Source of the DNA: Parvularcula sp.
Lineage (GTDB): Bacteria; Pseudomonadota; Alphaproteobacteria; Caulobacterales; Parvularculaceae
DNA: 6,334 nucleotides
Direction of reading: 5' to 3'
NCBI GenBank assembly: GCA_003506635.1
Contig: DNZB01000179.1
Span: 1-6,334, forward strand
The notes beneath the pieces were generated by a model that worked only from the letters and a program-made list of their open reading frames with translations, was not told the origin of the DNA and ran no database searches. This document shows, piece by piece, positions 1 to 6,281 of this stretch (positions within the stretch are counted from its first letter, which is position 1; each line of letters begins with the position of its first letter). Position numbers and translations under genes: made by a program.

Positions 1-749
<749 letters not shown>

Positions 750-751
750 CA

Positions 752-766
752 ATCGACCCGGTCGAT
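752..766. promoter_or_regulatory. 15-bp palindrome between the aminotransferase and dps genes
   Basis: ATCGACC and GGTCGAT are perfect 7-bp arms around a single central C. The site begins 3 nt after the aminotransferase stop and lies about 80 bp upstream of dps. The compact symmetry suits a dimeric regulator better than a terminator, since there is no T-tract. No convincing -35/-10 pair was found around it, so the link to dps control is an inference from position. Confidence 0.3.
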
Positions 767-833
767 GCGGCCTATCGGCATTATGCGTTTGAATCGAAAG
801 GTCGCGGCGCCTATCTCCAGCGCGGAGTGAGCG

Positions 834-840
834 AAAGGAG
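834..840 (+). promoter_or_regulatory. Shine-Dalgarno sequence that decides the dps start
   Basis: AAAGGAG abuts the ATG at 841 with no spacing, too close for it to serve that codon. It is 6 nt from the ATG at 847, which is near-ideal spacing. The start is therefore placed at 847. Confidence 0.75.
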
Positions 841-846
841 ATGTCG

Positions 847-1320
847 ATGGAAAAAATGAAAGCCGGCCTCGGGAACGAGGCGCGCAAGGCGGTCGCCGAC
901 GCTGTCAACGGCGTCCTTGCCGACACTTATGTGGTCTACCAGAAGACCCACGCCTATCACTGGAACGTCACCGGGCCGCAGTTCCACCAGCTGCACGTCA
1001 TGTTCGAGGAGCAGTACCGCGAAATGTGGGCGGCGCTCGACGTCCTCGCCGAACGCACGCGCGCGCTCGGCGAATTCGCGCCGGTGAGCGCCGAAGCCTT
1101 CGCCGCGCTCGCCTCGATCAGAAGCGCGGACAAAACCGCGCCCGCCGCCGACCAGATGATCGCCAATCTGCTCGCCGATCACGAAGCGCTGATCCGGCGC
1201 ACGCGCGAGGCGCTCTGCATCGCCGAGGAAGCCGATGACGCGGCGAGCGCCGATCTTCTTACCCAGCGCATCCAGACGCATGAGAAAACCGCGTGGATGC
1301 TGCGCGCGATGACTCAATAG
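847..1320 (+). CDS. dps: Dps-family DNA-binding ferritin-like protein (miniferritin)
   Basis: Dps proteins form 12-subunit shells that oxidise Fe(II), preferably with hydrogen peroxide, and store the iron, protecting DNA in stationary phase and under oxidative stress. With the start at 847 the protein has 157 residues, the normal family length. The inter-subunit ferroxidase site is visible: His38 in HWNVTG, His50 in QLH, Glu54 in FEEQ, then Asp65 and Glu69 in LDVLAER. Glu54 stands where E. coli Dps has Asp67, which is a common conservative variant. The C-terminal HEKTAWMLRA segment is also typical. The N-terminus is short with a few Lys/Arg residues, so DNA binding by a long basic tail is not obvious. 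The gene probably has its own promoter, as 97 bp separate it from the aminotransferase gene, and it runs into the hairpin at 1347-1377. Confidence 0.93.
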   Translation: MEKMKAGLGNEARKAVADAVNGVLADTYVVYQKTHAYHWNVTGPQFHQLHVMFEEQYREMWAALDVLAERTRALGEFAPVSAEAFAALASIRSADKTAPAADQMIANLLADHEALIRRTREALCIAEEADDAASADLLTQRIQTHEKTAWMLRAMTQ

Positions 1321-1340
1321 GGAAACGACAGGCCGCCCAT

Positions 1341-1377
1341 AAGAAAAGGCCGGACCTCTAGGGGAGAGGTCCGGCCT
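1341..1377 (-). terminator. Strong intrinsic terminator (minus strand; may also act on dps)
   Basis: A perfect 13-bp stem (1347-1359 with 1365-1377, AGGCCGGACCTCT and its complement) encloses a 5-nt loop. Read on the minus strand it is followed directly by TTTTCTT (complement of 1341-1347), the classic Rho-independent layout, so it should end transcripts of the nuoG-membrane protein-ELM1 run, whose last stop codon is about 200 bp upstream. On the plus strand it sits 26 bp after the dps stop but lacks a T-tract, so termination there would be weaker. Confidence 0.8.
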
Positions 1378-1382
1378 AGTTG

Positions 1383-1459
1383 TCGAGCAAGATCAGAGGG
1401 CTCACATTTGCTCGAACACTCGCGGGATGCAGGTTCCGGCGGAGGGGGCTTTCGCCGGA
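1383..1459. repeat. Two further inverted repeats in the dps/ELM1 spacer
   Basis: Within the gene-free stretch 1321-1574 there are two more perfect hairpins beside the terminator: TCGAGCAA/TTGCTCGA (1383-1390 with 1408-1415, 17-nt loop) and TCCGGCG/CGCCGGA (1435-1441 with 1453-1459, 11-nt loop). I see no convincing protein-coding gene here; one open frame crosses the region but has no recognisable content. The hairpins are either 3' untranslated structure of the minus-strand transcript or part of a small RNA. Confidence 0.4.
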
Positions 1460-1574
1460 CGGGTCGTCGAAGTTCCGTCACCCCGTAGTCTTACGCCGCA
1501 TTTGTAGAGCCATGCGTCCGCGCTGCGAAGCCGATCCGGCGCGCTATGAGAACGCTTCGTCGAACGCCGGAATT

Positions 1575-2516
1575 TCAGCCAAGCCAGCGGCGGATGATTT
1601 CATCTGCTGCGCGTCCTGTTTCGTCGAGCGGCGCGTAATCGAACGCCTCAATTTCGCCATGAAGTTCCCGCGCGGCGCCGCGCGCCTTTAGGCCGGCGTG
1701 AAACGCGTCGAACTTTCGCACAGACGAAAATGGCTTGCGTCGGAGCGCGAGGACGTAGACCGGCCTTCCTGTCGCCGCCGCTTCAGCCGCCATGTTGACG
1801 CTGTCTTCGGTGACGATGATCGCGCGCGCCGTTCCGAGCATGGCGGGATACGGATTTCTTTCCGCCGGATCTTGCGACGGATCGAAGAACCGCGCCGCGG
1901 AGGCGCCGAGCTTCGCCCGCAAGATCGCGGCGGCGTCGTGCGGCGTCCGCCGCGAGACCGTCACGTCGAGCGGCATTGCGAGCGTCGTCAACCTTTCGGC
2001 GAGCGCCGCCGCGTCGGCGGCGTCGAACGCGAACGCCTTGTTCGGTCCGCCGATGAGGACAGCGACCGGCGCGAGCCCCGGTGCGATCGGCGTGCGCAAT
2101 TTTTCAGCGTCGATGCGATTGGGCGAACCGAGAATCGGGAAGACGTTATCGCCCGTCAGCCGGTCGTGCGAGGGTGGAATGACAAGGTCGAAAGCCGCCA
2201 GCGGCGCGCGCGGATTCTGGATTTGCACGACGAATGTCTCCGGCGCGCGCTGCTTTACCGCGATCGAATAAGGAACCGACAATCTTCCGCAACCGATCCA
2301 CAAATCCGGCCACGGCGGCGCAAGCGGGGCGCTGCCCGCATCGAGCAGCGCGAAAGGATCACCCCACAGGGCGCGCGGCAGTGATTTCTGCGGCGCGCGC
2401 ACCTTGATCGCCTTGGCGACGATGTCGAGGCTCGCGCGGCGCGCGACCGCTTCGGCAAGCCCGAGCGCTTGCGTCTCGATGCCGGCGCGCCCGTCGGTGA
2501 CCGCCCAGCAGATCAT
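1575..2516 (-). CDS. ELM1-family protein (DUF1022, mitochondrial fission ELM1-like)
   Basis: The protein has 313 residues and belongs to the family named after plant ELM1, which recruits dynamin DRP3A to mitochondria; the biochemical role of the bacterial members is, to my knowledge, unsettled. Visible landmarks: N-terminal CWAVTDGRAGIETQALGLAEA (residues 3-23 region), QIQNPR (98-103), LVIPPSHD (111-118), LIGGPNKAF (154-162), SRRTP (188-192) and a C-terminal block with TEDSVNMAAEAAATGRPVYV (236-255). The last block resembles the nucleotide-binding half of GT-B glycosyltransferases, suggesting a sugar-nucleotide or phospholipid-related activity, which is inference. The frame is open for 44 more codons upstream, but that part only shadows the neighbouring gene; the ATG at 2516 fits the family N-terminus and forms TGATG with the upstream stop. 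There is no Shine-Dalgarno sequence, so translation is probably coupled. The gene is the last of the minus-strand run. Confidence 0.85.
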   Translation of the reverse strand: MICWAVTDGRAGIETQALGLAEAVARRASLDIVAKAIKVRAPQKSLPRALWGDPFALLDAGSAPLAPPWPDLWIGCGRLSVPYSIAVKQRAPETFVVQIQNPRAPLAAFDLVIPPSHDRLTGDNVFPILGSPNRIDAEKLRTPIAPGLAPVAVLIGGPNKAFAFDAADAAALAERLTTLAMPLDVTVSRRTPHDAAAILRAKLGASAARFFDPSQDPAERNPYPAMLGTARAIIVTEDSVNMAAEAAATGRPVYVLALRRKPFSSVRKFDAFHAGLKARGAARELHGEIEAFDYAPLDETGRAADEIIRRWLG

Positions 2517-2995
2517 CAGTGGAGCCGGATGACGGCGCCTGCCGCTAGCGCTGCGTCGGCGCGCGCCGCCGCCGCCCAGAAGGGGCGCATTTTCCGCGCG
2601 AACAGCAAAGCCGCAGCGACGCCCGGAACCCCATAGAGCGCGCGCCACGGCGCCTCGTATGACGGTGCGGCGCCAAGCGCGCCCAGCACCAGGAAGCTGA
2701 CAATCCCCGCCGCGAGCGCGTAGGGCCAGGCCTTGCGGAGCTTTGCCTTCTCAAGCCGCAGATAAAGCGGCACGCCGACCGCGACCGCCGCGCCGAATGC
2801 GGCGAAGAAAAAGAGCAGCGCGAATGCCGCCGCGCCAAAAAGCGCCGCTCCCGCCCCGTCGCCGAGGCCGATCGTAAAGCGGATCGCGGCGGCGAGCGCC
2901 GTCGCGGCGAGGACGGAGGCGATCATTTTTTCAAAGACGATATTCGCCTTGATCGAGGCGACCGCGGGATCCTCGATCGGCGCAGGCGCCGTCAT
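2516..2995 (-). CDS. Hypothetical integral membrane protein, about four transmembrane helices
   Basis: I do not recognise this 159-residue protein. It has a short polar N-terminus (residues 1-20), a moderately hydrophobic helix at about 24-44, a very hydrophobic Ala/Phe/Leu-rich stretch at about 48-79, a basic loop (LEKAKLRKAW, 81-90), a third helix at about 92-110 and a fourth at about 118-133, followed by a basic KMRPF patch and an Ala-rich tail. Codons end strongly in G or C, as expected of a real gene here. It starts 13 nt after the nuoG stop without a clear ribosome binding site, and its TGA shares one base with the ATG of the ELM1-family gene. Position suggests co-transcription with both. 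It does not look like NuoH, which is about twice as long, nor to me like NuoA, NuoJ or NuoK. A role near complex I is only a guess from linkage. Confidence 0.75.
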   Translation of the reverse strand: MTAPAPIEDPAVASIKANIVFEKMIASVLAATALAAAIRFTIGLGDGAGAALFGAAAFALLFFFAAFGAAVAVGVPLYLRLEKAKLRKAWPYALAAGIVSFLVLGALGAAPSYEAPWRALYGVPGVAAALLFARKMRPFWAAAARADAALAAGAVIRLH

Positions 2996-3008
2996 GCGCC
3001 GGCGCCCG

Positions 3009-5087
3009 TCACGCCGCAGCGACTTTCAGCCCGCCCGAGATCGCCGCAGAGCATTCCGCCATCGTCTTTGACGCGCGCGCTACCGGGTTCGTCAGATAAT
3101 AATCGCGCACGGGCGAGCGGAACGGCTCTGCTGACGGCGCCCCCTTCACGCCAAGTCGCGACAAGTCGAGCGGCGCCGGTTCCGGCCGCCGTCCGATACG
3201 GCCGAGCTGGGGGGCATCGGCGATCATCGCCTGACGCAAGGCGAAGAGGTCGTCGTAGGGAAGCGTCCTGCCGAGATAATCCGATAGCGCGCGGATGATC
3301 GCCCAGTCCTCGCGCGCCTCGCCATAGGGGAAATGCGCACGCGCGGTCATTTGCGGGCGGCCTTCCAAATTCACATAGACGCCGCTTTGCTCGACATAGG
3401 CCGCGCCCGGGAAGATGACGTCGGCGTGATGCGCGCCGGCGTCGCCGTGATGGCCCTGATAGATGACGAAGGCGCGCTTCAGCTTCGCCGTATCGAATTC
3501 GTCGCAACCAAAATTATAGACGACGTCCAGCGCGCCCTCGGCGGCGCCGTTTACGATGCCCTTGAAATCGCGCCCGTTCGCCTTCGGCAGGAATCCGAGA
3601 TCGAGCGCGGCGACCCGCGCCGCGGCAAGCTGGAGGACGTTGAAGCCGTTCCAACCGTCCCTGACGACGCCGGCGGCCGCGGCGAGCGCGGCGATTTCCG
3701 CAAGCACCGCCTCCCCGTCGCCGCGCGCGAGCGCGCCAAGGCCGGTTATGATCAGCGGGCGCTCGGCCCCCTTTAGGAAATCATAGGCTTTGCTGAGACT
3801 TTCCGGCCCCGCGCCGAGGCGTTCATAATCATAGGTGAGTTTCATCGCCTCGCCGATGGCGCCGATCCTGAGGCCGAGATTGGCGAGCCAGGCCTTGCGG
3901 ATGCGGGCGTTGACGAGCGGCGCTTCGATGCGCGGATTGGCGGCGATGAGCAGGATGCGGTCTGCGCGTTCGATCCCCGCGATGCCTGAGTTGAAAAGGT
4001 AGGACGCGCGCTCGGCGCCGAATTTCGCGCCATCTTGCCGGCAATCCGTATGCGGCGCGCCAATCGACGACATCAGGTCTTTCAGCGCCTTGATCGCTTC
4101 GGCGGGAACGAGATCGCCGGCGATCGCGGCGATGCGGTCCGCCGGCGCCGATTTCAGCTTCGCGGCCGCCAGCGCGAAGGCTTCGTCCCAGCGCGCCGTC
4201 CGCAGCTTGCCGTTCTCGCGAATGTACGGCGTGTCGAGCCGCTGGCGCTTCAGGCCGTCCCAGATGAACCGCGTCTTGTCGGCGATCCACTCCTCATTGA
4301 TCTCTTCATTGAGGCGCGGAAGAATGCGCAAGACCTCGCGCCCGCGCGTATCGACGCGGATGTTCGAACCGACGGCGTCCATGACGTCGATCGTTTCCGT
4401 TTTCGTCAGTTCCCACGGGCGCGCATTGAACGCGTAAGGCCGCGACGTCAGCGCGCCGACGGGGCAAACATCGATGAGATTGCCTGTCAGCTCGCTCTCG
4501 ACCGCTTTTTCAAGATAGGTCGTGATCTCCGCGTTTTCGCCGCGATTGACGAGACCGAGATCGTCGACGCCGGCGATTTCCGTCGCGAAACGGACGCAGC
4601 GCGTGCACTGGATGCAGCGCGTCATCACCGTCTTGATGAGCGGTCCCATGCGCTTTTCTTCGACGGCGCGCTTGTTCTCGGCATAGCGTGAGCCGTCGCG
4701 TCCGAAGGCGACCGCCTGATCCTGCAAATCGCACTCGCCGCCCTGATCGCAGATCGGGCAATCAAGCGGATGATTGATGAGGAGAAATTCCATCACCCCT
4801 TCGCGCGCCTTCTTCACCATCGGCGTGTTGGTGAAAAGCTCGGGCGGCTCGCCGTTGGGCCCGCCGCGAAGATCGCGCACATTCTGCGCGCAGGAGGCCA
4901 CGGGCTTGGGCGGGCCGCCCTTCACCTCGATCAGGCACATGCGGCAATTGCCGGCGACGGACAGGCGCTCGTGATAGCAAAAGCGCGGGATCTCCTCCCC
5001 CGCCGCCTCGCACGCCTGCAGCAGCGTCAGGCCCGGCGCGACGTCGATTTCGCGGCCGTTCACTTTGATTCTTCTCAAGTCGGTCAT
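3009..5087 (-). CDS. nuoG: NADH-quinone oxidoreductase subunit G (complex I 75-kDa subunit)
   Basis: NuoG is the largest subunit of the peripheral arm of respiratory complex I and carries iron-sulfur clusters that pass electrons from the NuoE/NuoF NADH site towards quinone. The 692-residue length matches alphaproteobacterial members. All ligands of three clusters are present: N1b (Cys37, 48, 51, 66), N5 with its His ligand (His106, Cys110, 113, 119) and N4 (Cys158, 161, 164, 208, the last in DVCPVGAL). The extra N7 cysteine set found in E. coli and Thermus is absent after residue 213, as in mitochondria. From about residue 220 a degenerate molybdopterin-oxidoreductase-like domain follows, with GHHGDAGAHHADVIFPGAAYVEQSG near its end. 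The ATG has GAGG 3 nt and AAGGG 10 nt upstream. Unusually, neither nuoF nor nuoH is adjacent: a divergent regulator lies upstream and a membrane protein gene 13 nt downstream. Confidence 0.97.
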   Translation of the reverse strand: MTDLRRIKVNGREIDVAPGLTLLQACEAAGEEIPRFCYHERLSVAGNCRMCLIEVKGGPPKPVASCAQNVRDLRGGPNGEPPELFTNTPMVKKAREGVMEFLLINHPLDCPICDQGGECDLQDQAVAFGRDGSRYAENKRAVEEKRMGPLIKTVMTRCIQCTRCVRFATEIAGVDDLGLVNRGENAEITTYLEKAVESELTGNLIDVCPVGALTSRPYAFNARPWELTKTETIDVMDAVGSNIRVDTRGREVLRILPRLNEEINEEWIADKTRFIWDGLKRQRLDTPYIRENGKLRTARWDEAFALAAAKLKSAPADRIAAIAGDLVPAEAIKALKDLMSSIGAPHTDCRQDGAKFGAERASYLFNSGIAGIERADRILLIAANPRIEAPLVNARIRKAWLANLGLRIGAIGEAMKLTYDYERLGAGPESLSKAYDFLKGAERPLIITGLGALARGDGEAVLAEIAALAAAAGVVRDGWNGFNVLQLAAARVAALDLGFLPKANGRDFKGIVNGAAEGALDVVYNFGCDEFDTAKLKRAFVIYQGHHGDAGAHHADVIFPGAAYVEQSGVYVNLEGRPQMTARAHFPYGEAREDWAIIRALSDYLGRTLPYDDLFALRQAMIADAPQLGRIGRRPEPAPLDLSRLGVKGAPSAEPFRSPVRDYYLTNPVARASKTMAECSAAISGGLKVAAA

Positions 5088-5125
5088 GCGCCTCGGGCCC
5101 TTGAAAGCGGCGGTGGTTTAGCGGC

Positions 5126-5152
5126 ATTCCGCAGGTCGAACCAGTGCGGAAT
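5126..5152. promoter_or_regulatory. Dyad / hairpin in the nuoG upstream region
   Basis: ATTCCGCA and TGCGGAAT are perfect 8-bp arms around 11 nt, 39-65 nt before the nuoG start codon. Depending on the transcription start, it is either an operator or a leader hairpin. It has no T-tract on the nuoG side. No confident -35/-10 pair for nuoG was found in 5088-5267. Confidence 0.4.
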
Positions 5153-5221
5153 CGGCGTGCCGGCCCACAACCCAAGATTTAGCGTCCGCACGCCCGCCCG
5201 CCCCGGTCGGTAGCGCCACGC

Positions 5222-5264
5222 GACGGTCAAACGCAAGCGGTTATGCGAAACCGTTTGACCCGTC
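5222..5264. promoter_or_regulatory. Large dyad at the start of the XRE-type regulator gene, in the divergent nuoG control region
   Basis: GGTCAAACG (5225-5233) and CGTTTGACC (5252-5260) are perfect 9-bp arms; allowing one unpaired C, the symmetry extends to 12 bp (5222-5233 with 5252-5264). A nested CGGTT/AACCG pair (5238-5242, 5249-5253) sits inside. The right arm ends 3 nt before the regulator's ATG, where no Shine-Dalgarno sequence is seen. This is the expected place for an autoregulatory operator, and binding there could also affect nuoG, which starts about 135 bp away. In RNA it would form a hairpin next to the start codon. Confidence 0.5.
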
Positions 5265-5267
5265 CGA

Positions 5268-5882
5268 ATGGCGAGCCCCCTCGATCGCGCCCGGCAGATG
5301 CTGGAGTTTCCGGGCGTCGTAAAAAAAACCGCTGCGGAGGCGATGGGCGTCAAAAGCTCAGCGGTCAGCAGAATCTTGCGCGGCGAACGCAAGATTTCCG
5401 CAGTGGAGTTTGAACGGCTTCAAAGTTTTTTCCGGACGATTCGCGGCGACGGCGTCGAGGAACCGCCGGCCCCTGGTCCAAGCCCCAATCTGGCGTTGTC
5501 GCCGATCTATCCTGCGCGGGCGCTTTTGAACGGCGACTGGATCATTGATCTTGCGGCTGAGCCGATCCAGCGCGCCCTGCCGCCCGCGCCGATACGCGGG
5601 CTGGCCGAGGTCTATGGATTTTTCGCGCCGGACGCGGCCGCCTGGCCGCGCTTCAAGAAGGACGAAATCGTCTGGATTTCACCGACGGAGGATCCGCTTC
5701 CCGGGGATGACGTCTTTGTGCCGACCGAACGCCGAAAGGGCCGATCTGTTCAAGGCGAGATCTGCGAGCTGGCGCGCCCTCGCGACAATTCGCTTTGGTG
5801 TCGCCGTTTTTTGACCGGCGAGCTTACGGAATTGAAGGGCGTCGGCGGCCGCGTTCTGAAGGTCGCTGCACGACAGAGCTAA
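5268..5882 (+). CDS. XRE-family transcriptional regulator with a degenerate S24 (LexA/CI-like) C-terminal domain
   Basis: This 204-residue protein has an N-terminal helix-turn-helix (about residues 19-55; AAEAMGVKSSAVSRILRGER is the core), a Pro-rich linker (63-82) and a C-terminal domain (about 105-200) that reads like the S24 fold of phage repressors and LexA. By eye, residues 122-151 align without gaps to the S24 pattern GDSMEPR...GD.VVV: the nucleophilic Ser falls on Ala124, and the Lys of the later VKRL-like strand falls on Arg179. Self-cleavage is therefore unlikely, and the domain may serve dimerisation or ligand sensing. The ATG at 5268 has no ribosome binding site; Met11 (base 5298) is an alternative start that keeps the whole helix-turn-helix. 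An A8 run lies at 5321-5328. The gene diverges from nuoG over 180 bp containing two dyads, so it may regulate itself and nuoG. Confidence 0.8.
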   Translation: MASPLDRARQMLEFPGVVKKTAAEAMGVKSSAVSRILRGERKISAVEFERLQSFFRTIRGDGVEEPPAPGPSPNLALSPIYPARALLNGDWIIDLAAEPIQRALPPAPIRGLAEVYGFFAPDAAAWPRFKKDEIVWISPTEDPLPGDDVFVPTERRKGRSVQGEICELARPRDNSLWCRRFLTGELTELKGVGGRVLKVAARQS

Positions 5883-5884
5883 AG

Positions 5885-5900
5885 CGCGGCGAGAGCCGCG
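5885..5900. terminator. Short hairpin between convergent genes
   Basis: CGCGGC-GAGA-GCCGCG forms a 6-bp G/C stem capped by a GNRA-type tetraloop, 2 nt after the regulator's TAA and 6 nt before the end of the PilZ gene. It could stop transcription from both sides, but there is no proper T-tract (only TTT on the minus side), so the call is tentative. Confidence 0.4.
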
Positions 5901-5906
5901 GGGGCC

Positions 5907-6236
5907 TTACGAAAATTTCCGCACGAACATCGCGCCCGCGAGCGATGTCGAGCGCCAGACGATTTCCGCCGGGCGCGGGGCGGCCTCCAGGTCGACGCGG
6001 ACCACGACGTAGTCGGGAAGCGCATCGGCGTTGTCGAGCTTCATCAGGCAGCCGGAATCCGAAATGTTGCGGACGATGCAGGCGATCTTGCGGCCGTCAT
6101 CGAGGATGATTTCGCCGGCCTTGAATGTCGGGCGGCGGACGGAACCGCGCCGTTCGTCGGGCGCGATTTCTTCAAGCGGATCGGGCTCTCGCGTTTGGGC
6201 TCGCGCGCGAAGACCTGATTTATCTTCTCTGCTCAT
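5907..6236 (-). CDS. PilZ-domain protein, probable cyclic di-GMP receptor
   Basis: A 109-residue single-domain PilZ protein. PilZ domains bind cyclic di-GMP and transmit its level to motility, exopolysaccharide or cell-surface functions. Both signature parts are present: RxxxR as Arg30-GSV-Arg34 in an ERRGSVRR cluster, and the (D/N)xSxxG box as Asn57-Ile-Ser59-Asp-Ser-Gly62. The first 28 residues are a charged, probably disordered leader; the remainder fits the six-stranded barrel, ending in AGAMFVRKF. There is no catalytic or membrane segment, so it acts as an adaptor or effector whose partner is not visible here. The ATG at 6236 gives the expected length, although the ribosome binding site is weak. 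It converges on the regulator gene with 24 bp between stop codons; no functional link to the nuoG group is evident. Confidence 0.88.
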   Translation of the reverse strand: MSREDKSGLRARAQTREPDPLEEIAPDERRGSVRRPTFKAGEIILDDGRKIACIVRNISDSGCLMKLDNADALPDYVVVRVDLEAAPRPAEIVWRSTSLAGAMFVRKFS

Positions 6237-6281
6237 GGCAGCGCTCGCTGTTTGTTCCCCAGCCCCCCATCATGGACAAAA

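Noticed and set aside
811..1317. Long minus-strand open frame (168 codons) opposite dps
   Set aside because: It lies fully antisense to an unmistakable Dps gene, has an Arg/Gly-rich composition typical of GC-rich shadow frames and no family features.
1380..1691. 103-codon plus-strand frame in the dps/ELM1 spacer
   Set aside because: It has no recognisable content, its start lies just past a terminator hairpin, and its 3' part is antisense to the ELM1-family gene.
1698..2384. Plus-strand open frame (228 codons) opposite the ELM1-family gene
   Set aside because: It is an Arg-rich shadow of a recognised gene with no domain and no ribosome binding site of note.
2517..2648. 44-residue N-terminal extension of the ELM1-family protein
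   Set aside because: The extension overlaps the membrane protein gene in another frame, is Arg/Gly-rich, and the family N-terminus starts naturally at the ATG at 2516 next to the upstream stop.
4035..4691. Plus-strand open frame (218 codons) opposite nuoG
   Set aside because: It is antisense to the conserved NuoG core; the open frame follows from high GC and codon bias.
5126..5152. Possible tRNA fragment, because the minus strand contains GGTTCGA as in a T-arm
   Set aside because: The bases flanking the loop do not form a T-stem, there is no acceptor stem, anticodon arm or CCA end, and the surrounding 8-bp arms explain the structure better.
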